From: Otis tarda
Lineage: Eukaryota; Chordata; Aves; Otidiformes; Otididae
DNA length: 64,000 nucleotides
Direction of reading: 5' to 3'
Assembly (NCBI GenBank): GCA_026413225.1
Contig: CM048552.1
Coordinates: 50,173,001-50,237,000 of the forward strand
The position numbers were made by a program, and so were the translations under genes. Under the pieces are notes generated by a model, which had not been told where the DNA came from, searched no databases, and was given only the letters and a program-made list of their open reading frames with translations. Below are positions 1 through 12,600 of the stretch, one piece after another (within the stretch, counting starts at the first letter, position 1; each line of letters starts with the position of its first letter).

Positions 1-3000
1 CCCTTTAACCACGAGGTTATCCCTATATTCTTTATGGTGCCAAAATGCTTTCATTTTTTTCATAAAACTGAGCGATCTTTTCATCAGTGTTTGCTTATGA
101 CATGCAGGTGTTAGGACAGAAATGAGTAATGAAGAGAAATTTGACTGATGAGTAACTATATAGAGATTTCTGCCTACACTTCTTGATTTCTGTTTTTCTG
201 TGCGTGGTTAGCATGGTTGGTATAAATAGCGACTGTGTTCTTCTCTCTAAATGTTTTGTTAGAGCTGCTCAAACTTTTACCTGTGAAGATAGGAATTAAC
301 TAATTCAGCCGTTCAGCTGAGGTTTCTTAAACAAAATCACAAAATCCATTTCGTTTTTCACAGAGACAAGTGGGATTGTAATACTTGTGCTTCTGAGCAT
401 TAATATTCTGGATTTGGTCTGCATATAAAGCATTACGGCTGGTGAAAGAACAGAGGAAATTCTTCTTTGCTCTTCTTCCAAGTGCATTAATTTGACATTG
501 GTAAATAGTTGGAACTGCCTGGGAGATGGCTTTCTTCCACATGCCTTATCTTGGAAAGACAGTGATGGACAAGGCAGTGAAAACACTAGAGGCAGTCCAA
601 AGGCAGATGTTTGTTTAGAAGTGATTGATCCATTCAGAGGGCTTGAAATTGCATTAGAAATCCTGCTCTCCTTCGACTGCTCTTGCTTTAAGGAGAACTT
701 ATTGGAGGGCTGAGAAAGAGGATTTGTGTTTTCCCACAAGCCCAGCTGAGCACTTAGATTAATATACTTTTATTTCGGTGGCAGCCCCAGCCCTCCTCCT
801 GACTCCAGCTGCTGGTTTCCCTGCGTGCACCTTCCCCCTCCCTGCGCCAGAGCAGCAGTTGGAGTGGTTGTGCAAGTACATTTGGCTGGGGAACCAATTT
901 GGCCGGAAATAACCGTTGTCTTTCGGCAGGTTATTTTTCATCTGGGCCAGTTCCCCCATCCAGTTTTTTGCGTGGCCTGGGGGCCTGTGCTAGCACTGCA
1001 GGAGGGGCTGCGCAGGACAAGCTCCCTGGGGTGGTAGGGGCTGCTTAACCTGCACCTCTGCCAGATATCTCACTTTGACCCGCAGCCATGCTAACCACAC
1101 CTCTGAGGATGTGGCTGCCGCTGTTTACGCAGCCCCAGGGATGCGTTAGGCTGTCCAGGGCACGGGAGGCTGCAGCTCAGAAATGTGGAGCTCTATTGAA
1201 GCTGACAGGGCTGTGCTGATTTACATTACCTGAGGACCTGGCGCACACTTGCTGTATGTCTCTCTGTGTGTTTACGCTGCTTTCATCGCATGCCTCACAA
1301 CTAGTGATGTTTATAAATATCCTGCTGCCTCTCCGCTGTCTTGCTGCCGGGTGTCTCTACCCCTGCCGTGCAGTGACTGAAAGGTCAGCGGCTCTCTGGC
1401 ACTGGGGGAAGCAGCACCGCAGACCCCAGCCAGGACACTCGGTCCCTCCTGCCTTCAGTGAGGAAACTCACGGTTTCTTTTGCTGCTGAGGAAAGTGTTG
1501 CAGACCACGGTGGTCCAGCCAGGAAGCAGGCTCTCAAGTAGCTGAGGCCATGAGTCTGAGGCAGGACACGGCGAAGGAATCTGTGTCGTGTAGCCATGGG
1601 GAAGGCATGATTTCAGGGGAGGCTAAAACTTCCAGAGTAAACCATTCCTACCACCATTTCTTCTGAGAAAAGAAACAAGACAAGCTAAGCTGAGGCACCC
1701 CATGGTGTGTGGTGCCTGGCAGAGAGACCAGGGCGAGCCCTGAAGTGTCGCAGCATCCAGCCGTACCCCGGGGCAGGGGATGCCTTGTGTTTCCCGCTCC
1801 AGGGCTCACAGCCTTTTGGGGCTCTGGGGCATCTTTGTGTGTTTGTGTGATACCGTGTTATTCCTGTGCTTCAGGGCTCCCTCCTGGCTACTGGTGAGAG
1901 CCCCGAAGCAGTGTTTTAGTCCTTTGTGTAGTGTTTGGCTTCTGGATTTGTGTGAGGATACTGACTGTCCTTGGTGCGCCAGAGGCTGGGCACGAGGAGA
2001 GGGACAGGACGCGGGTGGAGAAAAGGGCTGGTGCTTCGCTGGCTTTAATCTCTCACATTTCTGCTTGCTTTGTCCTGCTCACATGCTAAGGGTTAAACTG
2101 ATCCCCAGGACAGGGTGGGAATGAATTTTCCCCCTCAGGCTCAGTTTCCTTTGCCCTCTCCATTATCCATACCAGAGGTCATCTCGGAGGCCCTTTTGCA
2201 GGCCCTCTGGCCCCAGCCTTTGCACTCTCTTGCCCTTTCCTAAGGCACAAGTTGTGGCTTTCAATCAGTTGTGACAGGTCTTGCATTTGCTCCGGAGCAC
2301 TCCAGCATTCAGCGTGCCGTGGTAGCATGTGGGGACAACGCGCCGGGGCCCTTTCTGAAGTGGGGGAGTGCTGTGTTTGCAGTGGATGGCAATGTGACCC
2401 TGGTGGTCCCCTCAGGCCGACAGCCCAAAGGCTTGGTGCTGCTCTGGGTACATGAAAAGATGAACGGGGAGGAAAACCCCGTGGCAAGGACTTTCCTAGA
2501 GGTTTTGCACCAGCGTCCTTCTCAGGGCTGGGAAGGCTCAGCTGCCCAGTGATGTGTCCACAGCAGCACGGCAGAAATCAGGATAATCACAATACTTTAA
2601 AAACTCGTTTTAAACTAGTAGGCAGTCTAAAAGCAAGCTTGAAATCATTTGCCTGAGAAGATCCCAAACAGTGTGTGGTTTCACATGCATATTTTATTGT
2701 TTTTTTGAATGTTTTCAGTTTGTTGTCTGAAAGATACACGGAGAGGAAACAGTCTGTGTGACTGTAAAACTGGGGAAGCAGCAAAACTGATTAAACATGA
2801 GATGCTGTCAAATGCATCGAGTAAATACACTAGGGAAAAAAAAATCTCTCTTCTTGCTCAGCAGTGTTAGTAACTTGGAATAAGTAAATATAAAGATACA
2901 CAAGGAAAAGCACACTTTTAAAAATTGGCCGCATTTCTGCAAGACTGTGACAGCATTAGCGCAGCCTAGGACTATTCTTTAATGCTGGAAAATAGATTTG

Positions 3001-3559
3001 TAAACTTCATAGTATCAAAATGGGATACCAAAAAATCCCCACGGTTGTGTTGTCCCTTTAGCTCTATGTATGACTTTGAAAAGACTTTCTAGTAAAGATA
3101 ATTCTGAGGTTGTTTCTCAACATTTCATTCTAGGATTTGACCTCGCTTCCCCTTTTCAGGTCACAAGAGATGCCTTCATTTGTTTCTCTTGTAGTGACAG
3201 GACCGTGGGTTTTGTCTTGCATTGTTTCTTAGTTCTTCAAGAGTTACACAAAATGTATGATTTCAAGCTGGGCTTTTATAATACTTACTTTCCAGTATGC
3301 CAGGTTGTGATTCCTTTAGGCAACTTTGTTATGACATAAATTGAAATATAAAATACATAGGTAAAAATAGTTAGCTTGTAAAGATGTTGTGATTGACGGT
3401 ACTTTCCAGGATCAAGCTTAACAAGATTTGAAATTAGTCAGAAAAATGTATCCCAGTGCCATGAAAGCCTCTTTCCTGAGTGGTGGTTGTTTTTGCAGCT
3501 GCTGTTTAACTGCCTAGTCTTTTTATAACCAGGCTTTGTTTTGCTTTGTTTTCTGATAG
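1..3559 (+). other. PLXNC1: PLXNC1 intron, partial (left edge)
   Basis: No exon with plexin similarity, splice sites and compatible phase was recognised here, so I treat it as the 3' part of the intron before the first visible exon. It is mixed-composition sequence, GC-richer around 0.8-2.5 kb. Open frames in it, such as a 144-residue one on the - strand at 305-739, resemble no family I know. A diverged upstream exon cannot be ruled out entirely. Confidence 0.7.
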
Positions 3560-3699
3560 CATATCAGCATTCATTCCATTGAACCTTTGTGGATTTCTAC
3601 ATTAGGCAAAAGTGAAATAACAGTCAAAGGAGAGAACTTTACACAGGCATCAGGCATAAAACTGATACTGACTGGAATCACTGGCTGTAAACCAGACAT
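3560..3699 (+). CDS. PLXNC1: PLXNC1 exon, IPT/TIG repeat
   Basis: Reads [20 protein letters not shown] and on through [14 protein letters not shown], a typical IPT/TIG strand pattern with one sequon (NFT). It follows TTCTGATAG and ends at GACAT|GTGAGT, leaving two bases of a codon. A second AG six bases downstream of the chosen border could be used instead and would remove two residues. Confidence 0.9.
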
Positions 3700-6600
3700 G
3701 TGAGTTAAGCTCTGAAATACAATCCTATTTACTTTGCATGGTGAAAATTATGCCCATTTTGCCCTAGCAATAGAGCTGTGTGACCAGTTGTCGTGGACCT
3801 CTCCTCAGCAGAGAAGGGGATGCTCTGCACTCCTTTAGTTATACCTCCCGAGGGATGGAAAATGGTGTTTGGGTACAATACAAGGGACGAGTGGTGGGTA
3901 GGTGGGCGGCTCTCAGCAGTAGTTAGGACAGCGCTGTACCTGTGGCCCTCTGTGCCTTGCGGAAGACAAGAAGTTAGGTCACAGGAAAGCCGCAGCTTTT
4001 GTTTGACTCTCCTCTGCTTCAAAATATCCCCCATATATTCTAGGATTCTGCTTGTGAGAGCACAGACACCATGCCAGGGAAGGGAATCTGTCGTGCAACA
4101 GCGTGTACTTTTCTCTGTTGATGATTGCACAGTGTAACCCCCCAGATAATTGGGCTGTCTTATTCTGAATCAGTCATTTTCAGGTGCAGCTGCAATGGCT
4201 GCCTGTGATTACCAAGCCTGTTTTACACAGCTAGCACTTGAAAAAAGTATGCATATGGTACAATGTAATTTTTAGTTCAACCATGAATTTCTTGGGGACC
4301 ACAGAAAAAAAAAAGGAGAGAAGGATGGAAAGAAGGAAAGGAGGGAGAGAGAGGAAGTACAAAGAGGAAGGAGAAAAAGAGAAGAAGGAGAGAAAGGGAG
4401 AGAGGAGGGGGAAAGAGGGAAAGAGAGAGAAAAAGAAGAAAGAAAAGGAAAGTGAAGGTTCTCATTCTTGACTAGCTAATGTGTTGATATCACAGAGAGA
4501 TACACAGCGAAGTACACAGTTTACACAGCAAAGTCACACATTGCATTACATAGCCTCATTCCGAGGCCACGAGACCAATATCTGTACTGGCTTCTGTGAT
4601 TATTGTGACACATAGCAAGTTCATTCAAAAGATGCCCTACTTTGTCTTTTCAACTCCCCACTCTCTCTTTCCACCTCCATGTGGCAGCTCAGAGAGATTC
4701 ATTCCTCTTCTCTCCTTATCCTTTGCTTTAGATGATAGGCTTTGCGTAGTAACACCAATGAGTGGCACAGTGGCATCTGTGTTTCAGCATCTGACTGTTT
4801 TCTTTCTCCTCCAGCATTAAAGTTAGAAATGTGCTAAACGATACACAAATGACATTTACTCTCCCACCAACACGTAAAGAGGCCAAAAGTATATGTATAC
4901 AGGCTAATGGGAAAAAATGTTCACCACCAATGACCCTACATTATGTTTCACTGCCATCGTGTTTTGGAATCACACCAAATACCTCCTGGATCAGGTAAAT
5001 TTGTCTTTCTGTACTTTTTATGTGTTCGTTAAAAATGTAGCTGGTATGAGCCCCCTTCCTAGGCCAGACTGCAGCTGATGTAAACTTGGATGACTGCTGT
5101 AACCTGCTGCGGAGGATTAATTTTTGCTGGTGAACTGATTTAACATTTAACATACAGATAGGATTATGATAGCTGCAAGACGGATTCTGTGTTCTGCAGG
5201 ATTCTGTAAACTCCTTCCTGCCCACCCCAGGTCTCCTTTGTAGAAGTCAAAAATAGTCTCTCCATCCTAAAGCTAAATCCAAAATATGGTTAGCACGCAT
5301 AAATTCAACTCCAATTAACTTTGATTTCTTGATACTAATATACCCTTCACCTCTGAAGCAGTATAAAGTATCAGTGAATTGGAAGTAAAGTGAAAATAAT
5401 CACCACTGCAGTGATTTGCGCAGACTTGATTTATGACTGGGTTCCCTAAATCCAAAAGAGCCCTTTCCAAGCCTTTGCGGTGTTCTGTGGGAGACTCACA
5501 GCTCCAGTGAAAGACTTACAGGGCGATTTTAAGATATTCTCGGGCACAGCTTTCCACCTGTCCCTCTGCCTGCACAGTTTTTACGTGCTTTCACATTCTT
5601 AATCTGATATCTTGGCGTCAAGCACTGGCAAGCGTGGATTTGAGGTAATAAGCTGGGCTGGCAGCTGCAGCAGATGAGCAGCTAGGACGCATCCCCTCAT
5701 CTCCAGGTGAGGGGCAGCTCAGGCAGCTGGAAATTAATAATACCTTAAACCACTCCAACTGTGTTCAGCAGAGATTGTGAGCCAGAGCCCTCAGACACAA
5801 GCGCCATTGTGTGTGCCGAGACAGATGGTCTGGACGCTGCTGAGAATGTTTCCTGTGAGGTGCCTGGCACCATCGCTTTGTCCTGAAGAAGGGAAGAGTT
5901 AAGCACAGGCAGGGCTGCTCTGGGGCAGTGAAATACCATTTCTTCAAGACAGAATATTAAATCATGGTCTAGTTCTTTGGCTGCAGAACAGAAAACAAGT
6001 TGGAGAGTCCCTGAAAAGGAGTATGCATGTGTATGCTGTCAAGTCACTTCGTTTTGCGGTAGCAAAAGCATTTACTATTACGTTATGAGGAAAGAATGGA
6101 AGTACACTGTATAGCTCAAGTTATCTCATCCTGCAGTTTGACTTTATTCTATTGGCTGCTACCAAAGCAAAATGCACATGAGTAGTTTATTCATGGCTGA
6201 AGGCTTAATGCAGTATTTATCTGTGGGAGAACAGATAATGTTAACCTTCCTTCCCCTCCCTCCCTTTTTTTTTTTACAGTGGTGGTCGCAAAATTACTAT
6301 GATTGGTAGAAATTTTAATGTGGTGGACAGTGTGATTATTTCAGATGATCAGAGATCAAACCTCACCGTAAGTCTTAATCTCCTTTACAATACCAAATAG
6401 GGTTCTCTTAAGGGATTAGGTTTTATTCCTAAGGTTTCAGGAGGATCTCAGTGTTTTTCAAACACTTCCAGGCAGATACCAGTCACCCTACTGAAATAAA
6501 TACGACCACTTGTAGGATTACAGTTGCACACATTCTCAGTGCAGGATCATGGATACACATAAGCTACTCTCTTGCATAATTCCCTGAGCCTTTTTTTTAT

Positions 6601-9600
6601 GCTCTAGAAACTTGCTCCAAATTCATCCTTTTTGAGCCTCCCTAGCCTCCATGTTTGGGTCTCTTAGGGGAGGAGTGGTGTACTTCTCGCTACCTCAGCA
6701 AAGGACAGGAGACTGGAGATAATTTGGGGATGAAAGTGTTCTTCCAAGGCTGTGAGGAGGTGGGCACCCTGTTACCTCCTGGGCTTGCAGCATGGGAACC
6801 AGAAAAAACAGCAGGACCACCCCATGATGTAACCAGTGGGGTGAGTGTAGCAACTCCCCTCTATCAGGAGTTAAGCTGGGGAGAGCTGATGCCCAGGGGT
6901 GCTGGAGAGCTTCTCCTGCTCTTCTCTTGCCACCTGCGTTGAGAGGAAGGAAGGAGAAATCACTGACACGATTGCTGTGTTGCTGCAGGAAGTAGCTGCC
7001 TTAGCAGCGTGCAATCAGCCCTAAAGCAGTGTGCAGAATGTGTGATAAATGCGCTCACGGGTAGACACAAGCTCAACACAGAAACTTTCCCAGGTGTGGG
7101 AAAAATTTCTCTGTATGCAGTCCTGATCGCAGAAAAGAGGTTTGGCAGGTATCTGTGTGAAGTCAGGAAGACATTAAAATTATTTTGAGAGCCCCTGTTT
7201 GTAATTGTACCCGCTGTTGAGTGCTTAATGACTGTTACAGCTTTGCTAATGTGTTTCTAGGTTTCTAGGTGTCCTGGAAATGAATCTGAATATCATTACT
7301 TAACACCAAGCCTGAGCCATGCAACAGAGGGTAAAGTTGTTGATATGATGTTAAAAGTGGAAACTACCTTTATACTGTGTTACAAATTACACTATCGCCC
7401 TGACCCGGTGTTCATCAACTACCAGCTGCACACTGAGCTGGATCCTGATCTGGAATTAAAAATATATGTAAGTTTGAAAGTAATAAACTATAATACTTTG
7501 TTTAAAATAGTTGTTGGGGGTCATTTTACTTCTTACTGTATTTAGTCACTGTTTATTATCTTCAATTTTTTCCCTCTAGAAAGAAAATGACAACTTGAAT
7601 ATTTCTAAAACGGAGATAGAGGTTTATCTGTCATATATGAATGGTGCACAGACCAAAAAGATATGGTTCAGCGTCCAAAATATTACCAAAAAGCCAGACC
7701 GTAGCACCATACTGTGCAAATTCAAAAGGGAAGGAACGGACAAGATTGACTTTTCCACAGTGAAAGTTTTTGTAAGTAGAATTCCCTTTTGTTGCAATTT
7801 AACAATGTTTGGATGTTTATGTAAATGTAGTAAATATAGCATTAATGCTCTGGTCATGCATACTCTTTGTAGTGGGAGGAACTGGGTGCGTTTTTTGTTC
7901 TCCTGGTAGTTGGTAGTCTGGTTATCTTCCTCACATCTAAGCACGCCTGCCTTGCTTAGGTATCACTGACAGTACTGAGTTCATTTACTGTCCGGTTATT
8001 GCTGTAGTGTCAGAGGTAGGCTTTGCAGCCTAAGCTGAGCTCCCTGCTGCTGAGCTCCAGGAGAGCAGTATCTTGTCAGACCTCTAGTGCAGCACAGGCA
8101 TCACCTATAAAGCATCAGGGGCTCCAGGAGAGCCCCTCATCTTAGATTTGTAAACAATCTGCTGCTGCAGTGTGGCCATGAGGAAAAGGGTTGTGTCGTG
8201 CCATTCACTTTTTCCCACTGAAGCAGAGAAGGATCTTGAACAGCCTGTAGTGATCACCACTAAGACAGAAGAGAAGGCATTTCTGGATGAAAAAGTGGGT
8301 AAAATTCAGCGTGCGCCAGGGAGGCCAAAATGCTGTGAACATATGGCACAAAGCCAGCCACAAATATAAGCACATTAGCATGGATGTCAAAGCTAAATGG
8401 CAGCTTAAGATATCTGCTCCATGAATAAGATGAAGATATGAATTTTTTAAAAAAGCAATCATCACCATTTATGCGGGAGAAAAATGATGCCAGACTCGTA
8501 CTGCAGTGTATGGTGGTATAAAACTGAAATAACTCTATTGACTTCAAGGCATATGGCTCATAGTAAAGATTAAAGAAGCTATTATCAATTTCATATTACT
8601 GTTAACTGATCCTCCATCTGTGAATCCTGCCGTCTGAAGCAGTTATGGAATGGAAAAGCTTTTCTGAGATTGGTGTTGCATTTAAATATTAACGTTGCCT
8701 TGCAGTATCACATGCTCATCCTGCAAGCTTCATAGCAGTGACTGTCATAGAAAGGTCACCACTTCACGAAAGCAAATCCGAGGCAATAGTTATAATGTAA
8801 CATTTCAGTTCTGGTACCTTAAAAATTATTTTTTCTAACATCAGGAAAAATCTAAAACTAGGAAATCATCATGTATTTTTTCAATCTTATAAATAAATCA
8901 TCACAGAAGAAACAGGACCACACTGAAGAAAGGATAAGCTGGGTATAAAAGATAGGTACGGTCCAAGAATAAACATATCTCTTGCTTTAGTTTTCAGGAA
9001 GAAAGAGGATATTGAGTATAGGGTCAAAGACAGGATGATCAGCCTGAGTGGAGGTGTCAAAGAAGAAAATGCCATTCTTGTGACAGAAGCAAGATTCAGA
9101 TAGATCAAGGGGCTCAAAACAGCTGGAACAGGATCATTCCCATCACAGCACTGAGAAAAAAAACTGGGACATGATGTTGTAGGCTCAGTAGAAAAGATTT
9201 ATGTAGAGTCAGGAGAGATACTGTATGACTGGAGAGCAGCAAATATAAAACTAGTATTTAAAAGAAAAAAGAAAAACCAACTAGGCAAATAGAGGCTTGC
9301 TGATTTAATCCTAGCTCTATGTAAAGCTTTATAATATATTTTGAATTAGAAACTCATGAAAGACCTGGAGGTAAATGGAAAGTGGGATAATTGTCAACTT
9401 CTTTTTAATAAAAACAGATTATGCCAGATCTCTTTATTAGTAAGATGAGTGATTTCCTCAACAACAAAAAAGCAGTAGTTCACATGTAACTGGAAGTCAT
9501 TCAGTAAACTACTTAACATGGTGATTATGAAGATGCTAGGGATTAGAAAATCTGGATGCTGTGTATGGGGAGCTGACTCTGGGCAATGTTGATTTTCATA

Positions 9601-12600
9601 CAGATATTATTTAGTATCACTAGTCACTTGAGCACAAGAATAAGGCATGCACTAATAACATCTGCTGATGACATAAAGCTCAGAGGCATTACCAGTCCAG
9701 AGGAGGTTTTATAATGTCATGCAGGAAGAATGAAATGAATTTAGGAATAGGAATCAGATGAATTCAGGTGTACCTTATTTATTCTGTGATTCATAAACAA
9801 GATAAATAAAAGATAAAGACAGAAATGGGGCCATTGAGTAGGAAGGTTATGGTGAAGATTAAAGATAATCTAAGCATGAATGGTAAATTAAATGGATGCT
9901 TTGCCTCAGTTTTCAATAAGTAGGGATGACAGGAATTTCTGCTTTAGGAATGCTTTGGTTGGACATGACAAGTGGAGAAAGTCAGGTGTGTTAGCCACGG
10001 GATGATTAATGTATTTAGCCATCAATGCATTTCAGCCTTAGAAAAGGCAAATGGGCTCCTAGGAGGGCTCAGACCAAAAGCGCTTTGTGTAGGGACTGTG
10101 AAAACACATAAACAACTGAGGAAAAAAATATATTTGGTGGAGGGAATAGGTCTGCTTTGTCTTCTGTTCATTGCAGCCCCAGAAACATGAAGGCTGTGTC
10201 CTTCCAGCCCTCAGGGGTTTCTTTGCTTGCTTGTGTCCGTGTAGCTGCAGTGTGACTGTCCAGCTGCCCTGGCTGCTCACCTCCTGTGACAAGCCAATGA
10301 CTGAAATCACCAGATCTCTGCCTTCCCCGCTGTAACCCAAAACAATTTCGACCCAACTCTCCTTTTCAATTATCTCAGGCTCATTCCTATCCCTGGCACT
10401 TGGTGGTATTCTTTTTCTGTGTCAAAGTGTATTTTTACTTCTGCTCTGTTTATAGTCTTAGCTACCCTTTATTTATGTGCTTTCACAATCCTCTGTGAGA
10501 TCCTCCTTTGTGAAACTTCTTCTGCCATAATTATCAGTGGTGAATGCCTCAGTTTGGCATCTGGCAGACTTCAGCACTTTCGTGTGTTCCTCGGAATTAA
10601 TGCCTTTCCTGCCTTTGACAAGCCCAGTGGCTGTTGGGGGATGTTGTACGTGTATTGTATGTTGTGTTCTCAGGTGGACCTTCAGGAACGCCCTGCATCC
10701 TACATAAAGAGGCTGAAACTTCTGCAAAGAAATAGGGAAGAGGCCTGTGGGCCAGGCATCTATCAAAAATTTTACTCCCTTCTTTATTAGCGTCAGTTTT
10801 ATCTTACTTTTATGCTCAGCGGAGTAACGCTGTGAGTGCACAGGAATGTTTTCAAGTATCAACACGTGCCTTCCTCGCTTCAAAATGTCAGAGCATTTAG
10901 CAGTGATTCTGAAGTGCGTGAGCCACTTGGCCAGCTGGAGGCCAGATCTTGCCATTCATTTGCAGGGCTCTAGTTTGCAGCGAGAGCAATGGCAAAATTT
11001 GATCCTGCTCCGGATTTTTCTCTTGTCATTGCTCTGTTATCCTGCTTAAACATCAAATACAGTAAAAGTTAAGTTTGTGTTTGTTTACATATGTTTTTCC
11101 GAGTTGCTGCTGTCTTCCCAATAATCTGCAGAACCAGGATCCTTCATGTGCCTCAAATAGATATTTTTAAAAATACATTAAATGTCATTTTAAGCACTGA
11201 TATAACACCTGTCCTCTATTAACACAGACATTATTTTTCTTAGGTCAAATTAGGAAATTTTGAGCATGAAGTCAAACCAACATCATCATACATATATTTG
11301 TATGTTCTTATTTTGCTACCTATTGTAGTGGGCGTCGTTATAGGTAAGTACAATAATGTGTTTTCAGTTTTTGATTTGCTGAAGGGTATAATCATGACAC
11401 ATAAACACGCACACGCACACAAATACATGTTTGGAACTGTCATAAACAGTCTGATGTTTTCCCCTGTTCCCAGTAAGAGTGGACAAAGTTAATTGGTCTG
11501 GTGGTGAGGTCCATCTTGTCAGACTCCAGCACATTACGAGACGGTAGTTTTGGGTGTTCTGCTGGGATTACTCCCCACCATTTAGTGAGGCAGGCCTTAG
11601 GACTGACATCCTTGTGTCGCAACTTGGGCCTTTCCAGCTGTTGGAGCTAGGCTCCCTCCCCATCCTTGGGCCAGATGATGCCTAACAAACTGCTAATCCT
11701 CAGGCGGTGTTTGTGGTGTTTCTGCTCAGTCTCATTTGGATCATTCATAGATTTGTAGGTCATTACGAAATTGAGGGGACTAAATAGTTATCCCCTCCTC
11801 TTTTTGTCTAAATGTTTTTTTTCTAAATGTTTTGCCCTGATTATATATTTGATAAATTTCCATTTATTGTAATAAGTTTGGGGGTTTGTTCTTCTTTTGT
11901 TTGTTTTGATTTCTGTTTTTAAAAGTGCATTACCTTTACAGGAACCATATCGTGTGCCTTTTCTCTCTCAAAATAAGCTTTAGAGAAGTTAACGATTTGC
12001 AAGTGGATTTCCTGTTCAAAACAACTGTTTTTTCCTGTTTAATCAGTGTTACTTTAAGTAGGTTGCTAGTAGTAGAAGCGGCTGTTAAATTCTGTGTCTC
12101 ACTGTGCAGGTTATACATAGCAAGATGTGCTGTATTTTCAAGTAAAGTTGGTTTGATAATTCTAAGACCTTGTTACAAAGAATGTTTTTTATTAAACGTG
12201 TGGTTTTAGATCCAGGTAACAGGGTCTCATAGGTACTAGCACACTGACAACAGTAGAAACAGTAATGTTGCTGGAGAGTGCAACAGAACATATATTAATC
12301 TTTCTGTTTCTTAAAATAATATTAAAATATGTCTTGTGTAGGGGTTGTCTGTTCTGCAGTATCTGTACTCAGAATCTTTTTTTTCTTCCTTTTTAGCGGC
12401 GTTCATAGTTACTAGATACAAATCCAAAGAGTTAACTCGTAAACAGAGTCAGCAACTTGAACTGCTGGAATATGAGATTCGGAAAGAAATACGCGAGGGT
12501 AGGTCTAAAGAGCTTTACAGAGGTTAAGTACAGTGTAATTTCTGAACTGAAATTGTCAAGAAGCTTGCATTATATAAATATGTTAATTTTATAGCTGTTA

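Noticed and set aside
305-739. 144-residue open frame on -, with a second frame reading KHKYYNPTCLCEKRNGFCDF
   Set aside because: It looks protein-like in places and switches frame midway, as a decayed retrocopy might. I recognise no family, and ORFs of this length are expected by chance in 64 kb. A translated search would settle it.
4238-4471. Lys/Glu-rich open frame
   Set aside because: Translation of the purine-only low-complexity tract.
10473-10955. 160-residue open frame on -, the longest in the window
   Set aside because: No domain, no splice or promoter context, inside a PLXNC1 intron, and within chance expectation.
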